This document shows positions 1 to 5,564 of a stretch of 5,564 bases of DNA, piece after piece. The notes beneath the pieces are model-generated. The model was not told the DNA's origin, searched no databases, and saw only the letters and a list, made by a program, of their open reading frames with translations. This DNA is from JBBIRM01 sp037441765 (GTDB taxonomy: Bacteria > Desulfobacterota > BSN033 > UBA1163): the NCBI GenBank assembly GCA_037441765.1, contig JBBIRM010000185.1, positions 1 through 5,564 of the forward strand, given 5' to 3'. Numbering within the stretch: position 1 is the stretch's first letter; each line of letters opens with the position of its first letter. The translations under genes were made by a program, and so were the position numbers.

Positions 1-100
1 CTCCTATAATAAATCCATCATATTAAAAATGGAGGAACAACACAAATTAATACGCGCCTCAATATTTATATTAATGGGAGTAAAGGTTAAGAAATGGAAC
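1..100. other. Non-coding flank downstream of the LysR gene
   Basis: No supported gene lies here. The stretch is AT-rich and follows the stop codon of the minus-strand regulator. An inverted repeat with 7-bp arms (ATTAATA at 46-52, TATTAAT at 69-75) could form a weak hairpin. It has no GC-rich stem and no clear T-run on the minus strand, so I do not call it a terminator. At the extreme left edge the minus strand reads ...TATAGGAG, which could be the ribosome binding site of another minus-strand gene starting outside the window, but nothing here can confirm that. Confidence 0.5.
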
Positions 101-1054
101 TCATATAAATTGCGAAATCTTTTTTAGATCAAGAAAATTTGCAGATGGTCCCTGGGAGATATAATCCACCAGGGCTTTCAAAAATGCCTTCTTTGATTGG
201 GAGAAGTAAGAATTTTTAAGAAAGGCAAGATATCCATCTATAAATAACTTTTCATGGAAACTGATTGCCTTTAATGACCCATTGCCTAACTCCTTTTCTG
301 CAACAAATTTTGATAAAAACCCAACTCCTTCTTCCTCTTTAATAAGTTCAATCAGAGTATTTATATTTTCTGTCTCGATTACTACATTGGCCTTAATCTT
401 TTCTTTTTCAAATCCAGAAATAATAAGGTCTCTTACTCCTGAACCTTTCTCCCTTAAAATGATGGGTTCATCCTTGAGGTCTGAAAAAGATACGCTCTTG
501 CTATTGGCTAATCGATGATGGGGCCAAACAACCAACAATACCTCTTCCTTCTGAATTTTAATCATTTCTAAAGATTTTCTGGCATTGGATGTAATGTTGA
601 TACCTAGTAGTCCAAAATCAATTTCGTATTCTAATATCCCCTTGAAGATATCCTGGGAGTTTCCTTCTTTAAGGATGATCTTGACCTTGGGAAATTTTTT
701 CTGAAACCGTGAAAGCAGTGGGGAGATAAAATATTTCCCATAACTTTTCCCAATCCCCAATCTGATAACCCCCTCTTCGCTTTTTCGGATATCATTTATT
801 AATTCTTCTATCTCTTTTTCAAGGTCGAATACCCTTTTGGAATATCTAAAAAGTGTTTTCCCCGATGGGGTCAATTCTACCCTTTTCCCTATCCTCCTGA
901 AGAGAATGACGCCACATTCTTTTTCCAGGGCTTTTATTTGCGCACTTACAGTGGGTTGTGTAATGAGCAATTCATCGGCTGCCGAAGAAAAGCTCCCTTT
1001 TTGGGCAGCAGTATAAAAGATTCTTAGCAGGTTAAAATTGAGCATATCCCCCAT
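101..1054 (-). CDS. LysR-type transcriptional regulator
   Basis: A 317-aa DNA-binding regulator of usual LysR length. The N-terminal winged helix-turn-helix (about residues 4-63) is textbook: LLRIFYTAAQKGSFSSAA, then ITQPTVSAQIKALE as recognition helix and LFRRIGKRVELTPSGK as wing. A linker helix (about 64-90) leads into the periplasmic-binding-protein-like effector domain (about 93-300), which starts with the typical VIRLGIG strand and includes EEEGVGFLSKFVAE near residue 240. The inducer cannot be read from the sequence. It is divergent from the phosphohistidine enzyme and TRAP genes, with 186 nt between, the usual layout for a LysR protein that controls its neighbour and itself. An alternative start at residue 4 (ATG at 1045-1043) has a purine block GGATGGGGGA directly upstream; neither start has an ideal ribosome binding site. 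No internal damage is visible. Confidence 0.95.
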   Translation of the reverse strand: MGDMLNFNLLRIFYTAAQKGSFSSAADELLITQPTVSAQIKALEKECGVILFRRIGKRVELTPSGKTLFRYSKRVFDLEKEIEELINDIRKSEEGVIRLGIGKSYGKYFISPLLSRFQKKFPKVKIILKEGNSQDIFKGILEYEIDFGLLGINITSNARKSLEMIKIQKEEVLLVVWPHHRLANSKSVSFSDLKDEPIILREKGSGVRDLIISGFEKEKIKANVVIETENINTLIELIKEEEGVGFLSKFVAEKELGNGSLKAISFHEKLFIDGYLAFLKNSYFSQSKKAFLKALVDYISQGPSANFLDLKKISQFI

Positions 1055-1076
1055 CCATAGAAAAAATCTATATATA

Positions 1077-1104
1077 AATAAAATTAATTACCTTGACCTG
1101 TCAA
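1077..1104 (-). promoter_or_regulatory. Candidate promoter of the LysR gene
   Basis: On the minus strand a perfect -35 hexamer TTGACA (1104-1099) is followed, after 16 nt, by TTTATT (1082-1077), a 4/6 match to TATAAT. Spacers of 17 or 18 nt give TTATTT or TATTTA, which are poorer. Initiation would fall shortly upstream of the ATG at 1054, giving a short leader. The -35 is convincing; the -10 is weak, so dependence on an activator or autoregulation is plausible. Confidence 0.45.
1093..1104. promoter_or_regulatory. Palindrome TTGACCTGTCAA spanning both -35 boxes
   Basis: Two 5-bp arms, TTGAC and GTCAA, surround a central CT. Each arm is also the core of a -35 hexamer, one on each strand. A protein bound here would cover both divergent promoters at once. 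It could be an operator of the neighbouring LysR protein, or the symmetry could simply come from two facing -35 boxes. Confidence 0.35.
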
Positions 1105-1121
1105 CTCTTTTTGTCTATACA
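1093..1121 (+). promoter_or_regulatory. Candidate promoter of the phosphohistidine enzyme/TRAP operon
   Basis: TTGACC (1093-1098, 5/6 to the -35 consensus), a 17-nt spacer, then TATACA (1116-1121, TATA core kept). Transcription would begin near 1128 and give a leader of about 113 nt before the start codon at 1241. Its -35 shares a palindrome with the minus-strand -35, so the two promoters stand back to back. Confidence 0.45.
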
Positions 1122-1165
1122 TTTTTGGAAAAGGTAGTTTAAACAATATATTATCAATGAACCTA

Positions 1166-1181
1166 AATTAAATAAGTAATT
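1166..1181. promoter_or_regulatory. AT-rich inverted repeat, possible LysR-type binding site
   Basis: The arms AATTA (1166-1170) and TAATT (1177-1181) are separated by 6 nt. LysR-type proteins often bind interrupted AT-rich dyads of about 15 bp, and this one lies in the divergent intergenic region. Its position downstream of the proposed plus-strand start would suit repression better than activation. In DNA this AT-rich the match could be chance. Confidence 0.25.
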
Positions 1182-1240
1182 ACCCAATCCAAAAATAAAT
1201 AAGCCATATTTTTCAGACTTCTTTATGAGGAGGGAAGATT

Positions 1241-3103
1241 ATGGAGGAGGAGAAAAGATTTCAACTTCCTTCGGAAGTAAGACTGCCCCAAGAGTTAGAA
1301 GGGTGGGAAGAGATGTATCCGAGATATTTTATCTTTGGAACCACACCTGAAAGGGAGAAGTTTGAAAATGGGACTCTATGGCTTCAAGACAAACTGCATG
1401 CCCCTGAACCCATCTATCCACTTGACCTGCTGGTTCAGGACGCCTGGCAGACTGCCATCTCCGCAGCCACCACAAGGTTGTGGTGTATCCCTGCAGCACA
1501 AGGATGGTATCATAGGGTTCTGGGTTGTTACTTTTATGCGACCCCTGCTTTTTATTTACCTCCTGAAGATGTAATGAAGGCCAAAGAAGAGTTCTTTAAA
1601 AAACGGCTTCAGGATTTCTTCTTCAAAGAGTATGGCCCAGAGATCTGGGACTCCTGGCTTAAAGAGGTAAGAAGAGTGGGGGAAGAGATTAAGGCCATTG
1701 AGGTCCCCAAAGAATTACCAAAGTTTGAACCTGATGAGGCTGTATTTCCTACTCCTTCTTCTTGGTATTCAACCGGATATAGACTATTGGATGCATTCTA
1801 TAAATTGGTCAGTTTGATGTATAAGGTTTGGCACTTTCACAGGGAATTGGGACCTGCCTATTTGGCTTCGATTGTTTTTAGCGATTTTTGTAGAAAGCTT
1901 TTCCCGGGAATTACAGGCACAACTGTAACTAAAATGGTTGCTGGTGTCCATGTTGATATGTTTCGACCCCAGGAGGAGTTATCTAAGTTAGCAAAATTGG
2001 CGAAGACATTGCCAGGTGTTTCTGAGATTTTAAAGGGCGATGGAGAGCCTAATCAAAAACTCAATGAATTGAGTAAATCCGATTCTGGAAAGAAGTGGCT
2101 TGAAGAGTATAAGAAGGTCCAAGACCCATGGTTTTATGTTTCCTGCGGTAGTGGGTGGTTTCATTATGAGGGGTGCTGGTTAACAAAACCTGAAGTGCCT
2201 TTTGAGTATTTAAAAAGATATATAATGGAACTTGAGGCTGGGAAAGAGATTGAAAGGCCTTTTGATGAACTGGATAGGGCCCGAAAGGAACTCGTTGAAG
2301 GATATCGAAAACTTATCAAAAACGAGGATGATAGAAGGCTCTTTGACGAACTCTACGATATTACAAGAAGAATATACCCATATACTGAAAACCATCTCTT
2401 CTGGTGTGAGCATTATACTCACAGCCTATGGTTCATGAAAATGAGAGAGATCGCAGAGGTGCTTTTCCGTCATAAAATATTTGAAGATCCCGATGATATG
2501 TTTCTGTTTAACTGGTATGAGATTCCACAAATCATCTATGATTTATATATGATCTGGTCGCAGGGTGAAGGGATTCCTTTACCCGAAGACTGGAAAAGTA
2601 AGGCAAGGAAGCGCAGGAAAATACTGGAGGCAGCAAAAAAATGGACCTCTCCTCCCATGTTAGGCGTGCCATCTAAGGTGATTCCTGATCCCTTTGTTAT
2701 CATGAACTATGGGGTCACAGATGAAACCGTTAAGGAATGGTTAAAGGGTATGGTTGTTTCACATGAGGCAATCACAGAACTTAAAGGCCATCCAGCCTCA
2801 CCAGGGGTTGTGGAGGGTCCTGCCAAAGTGGTTCTTCTTTTAGATGAGATTACACAGGTTCAGAGAGGAGAGATACTGGTCTGCAGGTATACGAACCCTG
2901 CATGGGCTCCGGTTTTTCCAAAGATTAAAGCGACGGTTACAGACCTGGGTGGCCTGCTCACTCACGCTGCGATAGTAAGCAGAGAATATGGGATACCAGC
3001 AGTGGTTGGCACAGGCAATGCAACCTTGGTTATTAAAACAGGAGACATCATCAGGGTTGATGGAGAAAAGGGCATAGTAAGCATCCTCAAGAGGGCTGGT
3101 TAA
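1241..3103 (+). CDS. PEP-synthase-like phosphohistidine (mobile domain) enzyme, aryl-phosphate synthase Pps1/CreH-like
   Basis: A 620-aa cytoplasmic protein. The C-terminal segment (about 513-617) is the swivelling phosphohistidine domain of PEP-utilising enzymes: HPASPGVVEGPAKV (517-530), TNPAWAPVF (551-559), then TDLGGLLTHAAIVSREYGI (567-585), where His575 is the expected phosphorylated residue. Residues 1-500 form a long Trp/Tyr-rich region with motifs such as LWLQDKLHAPEPIYP (46-60) and YVSCGSGWFHYEGCW (299-313); it has no ATP-grasp domain. The architecture fits the large subunit of two-component aryl-phosphate synthases: as I recall, Thauera phenylphosphate synthase Pps1 is about 70 kDa with active His569, and Corynebacterium CreH acts on 4-cresol with CreI. 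Such proteins need a separate ATP-binding partner, which is absent here. The start is supported by AGGAGG at 1228-1233, 7 nt upstream. It is probably co-transcribed with dctP, 90 nt downstream. The substrate is unknown; another hydroxyl compound or an orphan phosphotransferase remains possible. Confidence 0.8.
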   Translation: MEEEKRFQLPSEVRLPQELEGWEEMYPRYFIFGTTPEREKFENGTLWLQDKLHAPEPIYPLDLLVQDAWQTAISAATTRLWCIPAAQGWYHRVLGCYFYATPAFYLPPEDVMKAKEEFFKKRLQDFFFKEYGPEIWDSWLKEVRRVGEEIKAIEVPKELPKFEPDEAVFPTPSSWYSTGYRLLDAFYKLVSLMYKVWHFHRELGPAYLASIVFSDFCRKLFPGITGTTVTKMVAGVHVDMFRPQEELSKLAKLAKTLPGVSEILKGDGEPNQKLNELSKSDSGKKWLEEYKKVQDPWFYVSCGSGWFHYEGCWLTKPEVPFEYLKRYIMELEAGKEIERPFDELDRARKELVEGYRKLIKNEDDRRLFDELYDITRRIYPYTENHLFWCEHYTHSLWFMKMREIAEVLFRHKIFEDPDDMFLFNWYEIPQIIYDLYMIWSQGEGIPLPEDWKSKARKRRKILEAAKKWTSPPMLGVPSKVIPDPFVIMNYGVTDETVKEWLKGMVVSHEAITELKGHPASPGVVEGPAKVVLLLDEITQVQRGEILVCRYTNPAWAPVFPKIKATVTDLGGLLTHAAIVSREYGIPAVVGTGNATLVIKTGDIIRVDGEKGIVSILKRAG

Positions 3104-3193
3104 TTGAGTGCAATAAGATGACGAGTTTGGTATTTTTAGGGAGGTAGATCGAATAGAAACATTAAATTAAGAAATTTTAAAGGAGGTGTAATT

Positions 3194-4232
3194 ATGTGTA
3201 ACAAGGTAAACGAAGCGGGTAAAACAAAAGGGAGATATTTTGGTTTGATTTTATTAGTCATTATTTTAATGTCCACAATTATTTTTATAGGTAACAATTC
3301 CTATGCTCAGACGGTCAAACTTACACTGGTCAGTGGTTGGCCAACCCATGTGGCTTTTAATGAAAAGTTAAAAGTCTTCGTTCAACGAGTGAATGAGAGG
3401 GGTAAGGGAAAGGTTTTTATTGATTATAAAGGAGGACCCGAGATAGCCCCGATCACAGAGCAAGCNNNNNNNNNNNNNNNNNNNNNNNNNNNNNNNNNNN
3501 NNNNNNATGACCACACCAGGCTATTATGGAGGTCTCTGCCCTGAGGCTGTTCCTCTCTATTATGCACCCCCAGATCCTGTCCTGTTAAGGCGTATTGGTG
3601 TTACATCTTTGGCTGACCAGTTTCACCGCGAAAGGATGGGGGTAGCCTTTTTAGGGTTTGTAACCCGAGGCGAGCATTTTACCATTGTTTCGAAAAGACC
3701 AATAACAAGTGCCAATTTTTCTGGAATCAAAATGCATACACTACCTATGTATACCGCAGCGCTTACCTATCTTGGAGCCAAAACAGTTACTTTAACTGTC
3801 CCAGAGTTTTATACTGCTCTGGAAACAGGGGTTGTGGATGCGATTCCTTGTCCGACAGCTACCGTTCCTATGGATTACAAACTCTATGAGGTGGCTAAAT
3901 ATATCCTCTTTCCGCCCATTCCAATCACCACAACTGGATATGTGTTAGTAAATGGGAAACGTTGGGATGGACTTCCAGGTGATGTGAGGAAATTGATCAC
4001 TGATTGTATCATCGAAACGGAAGGTGAAGTCCTAAAGTATTTTGAGGACCGCACCGAAAAGAGTTTAAAGGAATTAGTCGCCAAAGGTATGGAGATAGTT
4101 AAGTTACCGCCCCCTGAAGCAAAAAAATATATATATGCGTTTACCGATTATGCTTGGGAGAAATTCAGCGAGAAAAATCCTAAGTGGGTTCCCAAACTTT
4201 ATGAATTATGTAAGCCACATTTGACGAGATAG
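3194..4232 (+). CDS. dctP: TRAP transporter solute-binding protein (DctP family), interrupted by an assembly gap
   Basis: The periplasmic receptor of a TRAP transporter, which hands its ligand to the DctQ-DctM membrane pair. Residues 1-38 are a signal peptide: basic n-region, hydrophobic stretch at 17-32, likely cleavage after NNSYA. The mature part starts QTVKLTLVSGWP and reaches GGPEIAPITEQA before the N run. After it come MTTPGYYGGLCPEAVPLYY, GEHFTIVSKRPI, GIKMHTLPMY, YLGA and FYTALETGVVDAIPCP, all at DctP landmarks. The parts before and after the Ns are in different frames (offset 1), which I attribute to an arbitrary gap length. With a natural join the protein would be about 341 aa, normal for the family. 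At the position of the carboxylate-binding Arg (SiaP Arg147, in G-L-K-x-R) there is a His, codon 3735-3737. A near-perfect ribosome site AAAGGAGGTG (3179-3188) precedes the ATG and predicts strong translation. The ligand is unknown. Confidence 0.92.
3466..3506. other. Assembly gap of 41 N inside dctP
   Basis: Exactly 41 undetermined bases. The upstream frame ends ...ITEQ-GCn and the downstream frame resumes at MTTPGYYGG. The two join in frame only if the true gap length leaves remainder 1 on division by 3; 41 leaves 2. In DctP proteins the stretch between such landmarks is typically about ten residues (as in VEALQKGVVD), and the first of these is the Ala already begun here. The real gap is therefore probably near 28 nt. 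Confidence 0.95.
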
Positions 4233-4244
4233 CCCATAGACAGG

Positions 4245-4262
4245 AAATGGTATTCCATTTTT
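4245..4262 (+). terminator. Hairpin with short T-run after dctP, weak terminator or mRNA stabiliser
   Basis: AAATGG (4245-4250), loop TATT, CCATTT (4255-4260) give a 6-bp stem ending in a run of five T (4258-4262), 12 nt after the dctP stop codon. Flanking G-T pairs may lengthen the stem. It is AT-rich with few G-C pairs, so full termination is unlikely. Partial termination or 3'-end protection would favour production of the receptor over the membrane subunits. Confidence 0.35.
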
Positions 4263-4381
4263 CAACAAAATTTAAACCTGAAATTGCAGGGGAAAGGTAT
4301 TAAAAAACACCTCATTTCAGATTGGGGAAATTTTTATTTTCGTTGTTTTTCTGGATTCTTGCTTCAGTAGGAATAACCCAA

Positions 4382-4410
4382 TTGAAAAAAATATTATTTT
4401 CGTTTGTAAT
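4382..4410 (+). promoter_or_regulatory. Candidate sigma70-type promoter for dctQM
   Basis: TTGAAA (4382-4387, 5/6), a spacer of exactly 17 nt, then TGTAAT (4405-4410, 5/6). The mismatch at the second -10 position is a costly one, so strength may be moderate. Initiation would fall near 4417, giving a leader of about 130 nt before the preferred dctQ start. The long spacer after dctP supports a real internal promoter. Confidence 0.45.
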
Positions 4411-4421
4411 AATGCAAACGA
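4400..4421. promoter_or_regulatory. Inverted repeat TCGTTTG/CAAACGA overlapping the -10 of the dctQM promoter
   Basis: Perfect 7-bp arms TCGTTTG (4400-4406) and CAAACGA (4415-4421) around an 8-nt loop. The repeat covers the -10 hexamer and the likely start site, the place expected for a repressor operator. It differs from the TTGAC/GTCAA palindrome upstream of the operon, so a different regulator may act here. Confidence 0.4.
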
Positions 4422-4510
4422 CATAAATGGCATATCCTTTCCCGTTGAGACGTATGTCCTATAGGGATTGACTATTCTTGCAATGGCGGTAAATGAAAAT
4501 ATGTCGTTTG
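4415..4510. repeat. 11-bp inverted repeat pair in the dctQ leader
   Basis: CAAACGACATA (4415-4425) is the exact reverse complement of TATGTCGTTTG (4500-4510). The second arm is thus a third copy of the TCGTTTG element within about 110 bp. It could be an auxiliary operator for looping, or the two arms could pair in the mRNA and enclose the leader upstream of the dctQ ribosome binding site. Confidence 0.4.
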
Positions 4511-4532
4511 TATTTATCTATAGTAGGGATTT

Positions 4533-4538
4533 GGGAGG
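4533..4538 (+). promoter_or_regulatory. Ribosome binding site that sets the dctQ start
   Basis: GGGAGG, 11 nt before the ATG at 4550. The upstream in-frame ATG at 4493 has no comparable site, and starting there would add 19 residues (MKICRLYLSIVGIWEDFIK) ahead of a typical DctQ beginning, so 4550 is preferred. Confidence 0.6.
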
Positions 4539-4549
4539 ATTTTATAAAA

Positions 4550-5059
4550 ATGAAAAAAGTTGGCAAGAGGTTATCTAAAGGATTCGATAAGATTCTTACG
4601 GGAACAGCCTACATATCTGGGATAATCATAGTGATATTGATGCTATCGATGTCCTATGAGGTAGTGATGAGATATTTTTTTAAAGAACCTACCAAGTGGG
4701 CAGTTGATTTTGCAGGATATATGCAGTATGCCTGCGTCCTTTTAGGTTCAGCATGGGTCTTAAAAATTGGGTCCCATACGAGGATTGATGTCCTTACGAA
4801 TCGATTTCAACCTCGAACACAGACAATCCTCAATATCGTCACATCATCAATATCACTTTTAGCATGCATTGCATTTTTATGGAAGGGTTTTGAGGCAACA
4901 TGGGACGCCTATCAAAGCGGGGACTTCCTTTATCGAGAAGTAGAGGTTCCTCTATCCATTCTTTATGCTTTTATTCCATTTGCCTTTCTTCTCATTTGTA
5001 TTCAATTTGGTCGTGAGATCCATAAGCACTGGCATAACTTGAAGAGGCCAACCGTTTAA
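4550..5059 (+). CDS. dctQ: TRAP transporter small permease (DctQ family)
   Basis: A 169-aa inner-membrane protein with four predicted helices at about residues 16-38, 51-72, 92-112 and 134-153, the usual DctQ topology and size. Family features: a basic N-terminus (MKKVGKRLSK), the E-V-V-M-R-Y-F-F segment at 37-44 followed by PTKWAVDFAGY, the loop G-S-H-T-R-I-D at 74-80, and EVPLSILYAFIPFAF near the last helix. DctQ packs against DctM and helps dock the loaded DctP. The dctM start follows 20 nt after its stop, so the two are surely co-transcribed. It lies 317 nt after dctP, unusually far. It looks intact. An upstream start at 4493 is possible but less well supported. Confidence 0.92.
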   Translation: MKKVGKRLSKGFDKILTGTAYISGIIIVILMLSMSYEVVMRYFFKEPTKWAVDFAGYMQYACVLLGSAWVLKIGSHTRIDVLTNRFQPRTQTILNIVTSSISLLACIAFLWKGFEATWDAYQSGDFLYREVEVPLSILYAFIPFAFLLICIQFGREIHKHWHNLKRPTV

Positions 5060-5079
5060 TTTATAGGAGCCGACTCATA

Positions 5080-5538
5080 ATGGAGTGGTATTACATCCTT
5101 ATCATTGTATGGTCTTTAATATTGATCCTTTTTCTTTCAGGGATGCCAGTGGCTTTTGCTTTTATCACGATGAATTTTATTGGGATCTATACGTGGATGG
5201 GTGGGACTAAAGGTTTTATTATAGTCGTAAAGAGTGCTTTTCAAATGCTGAATAATTTTTTACTCGTACCTGTCCCGCTTTTTGTCTTGATGGGGATGAT
5301 CCTGTTTCATTCTGGAGCAGGTTGGTTAGTTATCGATGCCCTGGACCGGTGGATTGGGCGCATTCCGGGAAGACTGAGTGTGTTGGCCGTTGCAGCAGGT
5401 ACTGCCTTTGCCGTTGAAAGTGGGGTGCCGATGGGAACAACTGCTATGTTGGGAACAGTAATGATGCCAGAGATGAGGCGTCGAGGTTATAATAAAGCGA
5501 TGTCCTTAGGTGATTGCACTAATAACATCGCAAACTAA
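5080..5538 (+). CDS. dctM: TRAP transporter large permease (DctM family), truncated N-terminal third
   Basis: The transport subunit of the TRAP system, which moves substrate inward with an ion gradient. Only 152 residues are readable, against about 430 for a full DctM. Residues 1-144 fit the family: a first helix with LFLSGMPVAFAF, the amphipathic NNFLLVPVPLFVLMGMIL region (58-75), WIGRIPGRLSVLAVAAGTAF (91-110), then SGVPMGTTAMLG (114-125) and MMPEMRRRGYNKAMSLG (128-144). The family then normally continues into a Gly-rich helix and an IPPS motif. Here it reads DCTNNIAN and stops, and no other frame in the last 53 nt restores DctM sequence. The break is either a real insertion or deletion, or an unreliable contig end. 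AGGAG at 5065-5069, 10 nt upstream, supports the start. Confidence 0.88.
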   Translation: MEWYYILIIVWSLILILFLSGMPVAFAFITMNFIGIYTWMGGTKGFIIVVKSAFQMLNNFLLVPVPLFVLMGMILFHSGAGWLVIDALDRWIGRIPGRLSVLAVAAGTAFAVESGVPMGTTAMLGTVMMPEMRRRGYNKAMSLGDCTNNIAN

Positions 5539-5564
5539 TTTCTAATGGTCAGAAATATAATAAC
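5512..5564. other. 53-nt foreign or unreliable tail replacing dctM
   Basis: From 5512 the sequence no longer matches DctM in any plus-strand frame. It is AT-rich and contains a 6-bp hairpin (ATTTCT 5538-5543, AGAAAT 5551-5556). It could be the first bases of an inserted element or a misassembled end. It is too short to identify. Confidence 0.5.

Larger units (their letters stand above)
4233..4549 (+). other. Long non-coding spacer between dctP and dctQ
   Basis: 317 nt without a supported gene. In most TRAP operons dctP and dctQ are much closer. The spacer holds a hairpin right after the dctP stop, a loosely nested dyad (CTGAAAT 4278-4284 with ATTTCAG 4314-4320), T-rich DNA near 4331-4340, a promoter-like pair at 4382-4410, an inverted repeat over that promoter, and the dctQ ribosome binding site. 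Together these suggest separate control of receptor and membrane subunits. I see no remnant of a coding sequence. Confidence 0.6.

Noticed and set aside
29..127. Plus-strand mini-gene of 32 codons
   Set aside because: No ribosome site and it overlaps the 3' end of the LysR gene; residue composition gives no support.
282..518. Plus-strand open frame of 78 codons
   Set aside because: It lies wholly opposite the well-supported LysR gene, has no ribosome site and its protein is low-complexity and unlike any family.
1335..1574. Plus-strand open frame of 79 codons
   Set aside because: Alternate-frame shadow inside the phosphohistidine enzyme gene; no ribosome site and no recognisable domain.
2210..2438. 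Short open frames on both strands
   Set aside because: Both overlap the phosphohistidine enzyme, whose own frame is supported by family motifs on either side.
3118..3147. Nine-codon leader peptide before dctP
   Set aside because: No ribosome site of its own and no regulatory codon run; the later AGGGAGG near 3139 has no start codon after it.
3466..3506. True frameshift making dctP a pseudogene
   Set aside because: The frame change coincides exactly with a run of N of arbitrary length, and both halves are well conserved with no internal stops.
3884..4084. Minus-strand open frame of 66 codons
   Set aside because: Antisense to the conserved C-terminal part of dctP with no start signals.
4278..4340. 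Terminator from the CTGAAAT/ATTTCAG dyad plus later T-run
   Set aside because: The arms enclose a long, asymmetric loop, and the T-run starts about 11 nt after the stem, too far for an intrinsic terminator.
4468..4496. Second promoter beginning TTGACT
   Set aside because: No acceptable -10 hexamer at 16 to 18 nt; the best is AAATGA.
4493..4549. Upstream start for dctQ
   Set aside because: The ATG at 4493 lacks a good ribosome site, whereas the ATG at 4550 follows GGGAGG and gives a typical DctQ N-terminus.
1..5564. tRNA, rRNA, CRISPR array or complete insertion sequence
   Set aside because: No cloverleaf-like segment, no regularly spaced repeats and no transposase or paired terminal repeats were seen.

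Overview
The window reads as a bacterial catabolic or uptake locus: a divergently transcribed LysR-type regulator, then a phosphohistidine-domain enzyme of the PEP-synthase superfamily, then the three parts of a TRAP transporter (DctP, DctQ, DctM). The DNA is AT-rich, with strong Shine-Dalgarno sites and E. coli-like promoter hexamers. The gene set would suit an anaerobic or facultative bacterium such as a Desulfobacterota or Firmicutes lineage, but that placement is an inference. A run of 41 N and a disrupted right end suggest a draft, possibly metagenomic, assembly.

Layout. 1-100 is a non-coding flank. 101-1054 (minus) is the LysR-type regulator. 1055-1240 is a divergent intergenic region in which two -35 hexamers, one per strand, form a single palindrome (TTGACCTGTCAA). 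1241-3103 (plus) is a 620-aa protein whose C-terminal swivelling phosphohistidine domain carries a candidate catalytic His575. It resembles the large subunit of aryl-phosphate synthases (phenylphosphate synthase Pps1, CreH) and has no ATP-grasp domain of its own. 3194-4232 is the periplasmic solute-binding protein DctP, interrupted by the N run, whose length breaks the reading frame. 4233-4549 is a long non-coding gap with a hairpin just after dctP and a good sigma70-type promoter overlapped by an inverted repeat. 4550-5059 is DctQ. 5080-5538 is the first third of DctM, which loses its family sequence after about residue 144.

How the genes may work together (inference). The TRAP system would import a small organic compound using an ion gradient. 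The phosphohistidine enzyme could activate it or a product of it by phosphorylation, with a nucleotide-binding partner encoded outside the window. The LysR protein would sense the substrate or an intermediate at the shared promoter. In DctP the Arg that usually binds the substrate carboxylate is a His, which fits a ligand that is not a typical carboxylate. The lead worth following is this pairing of a TRAP transporter having an altered ligand site with a Pps1/CreH-like phosphotransferase.
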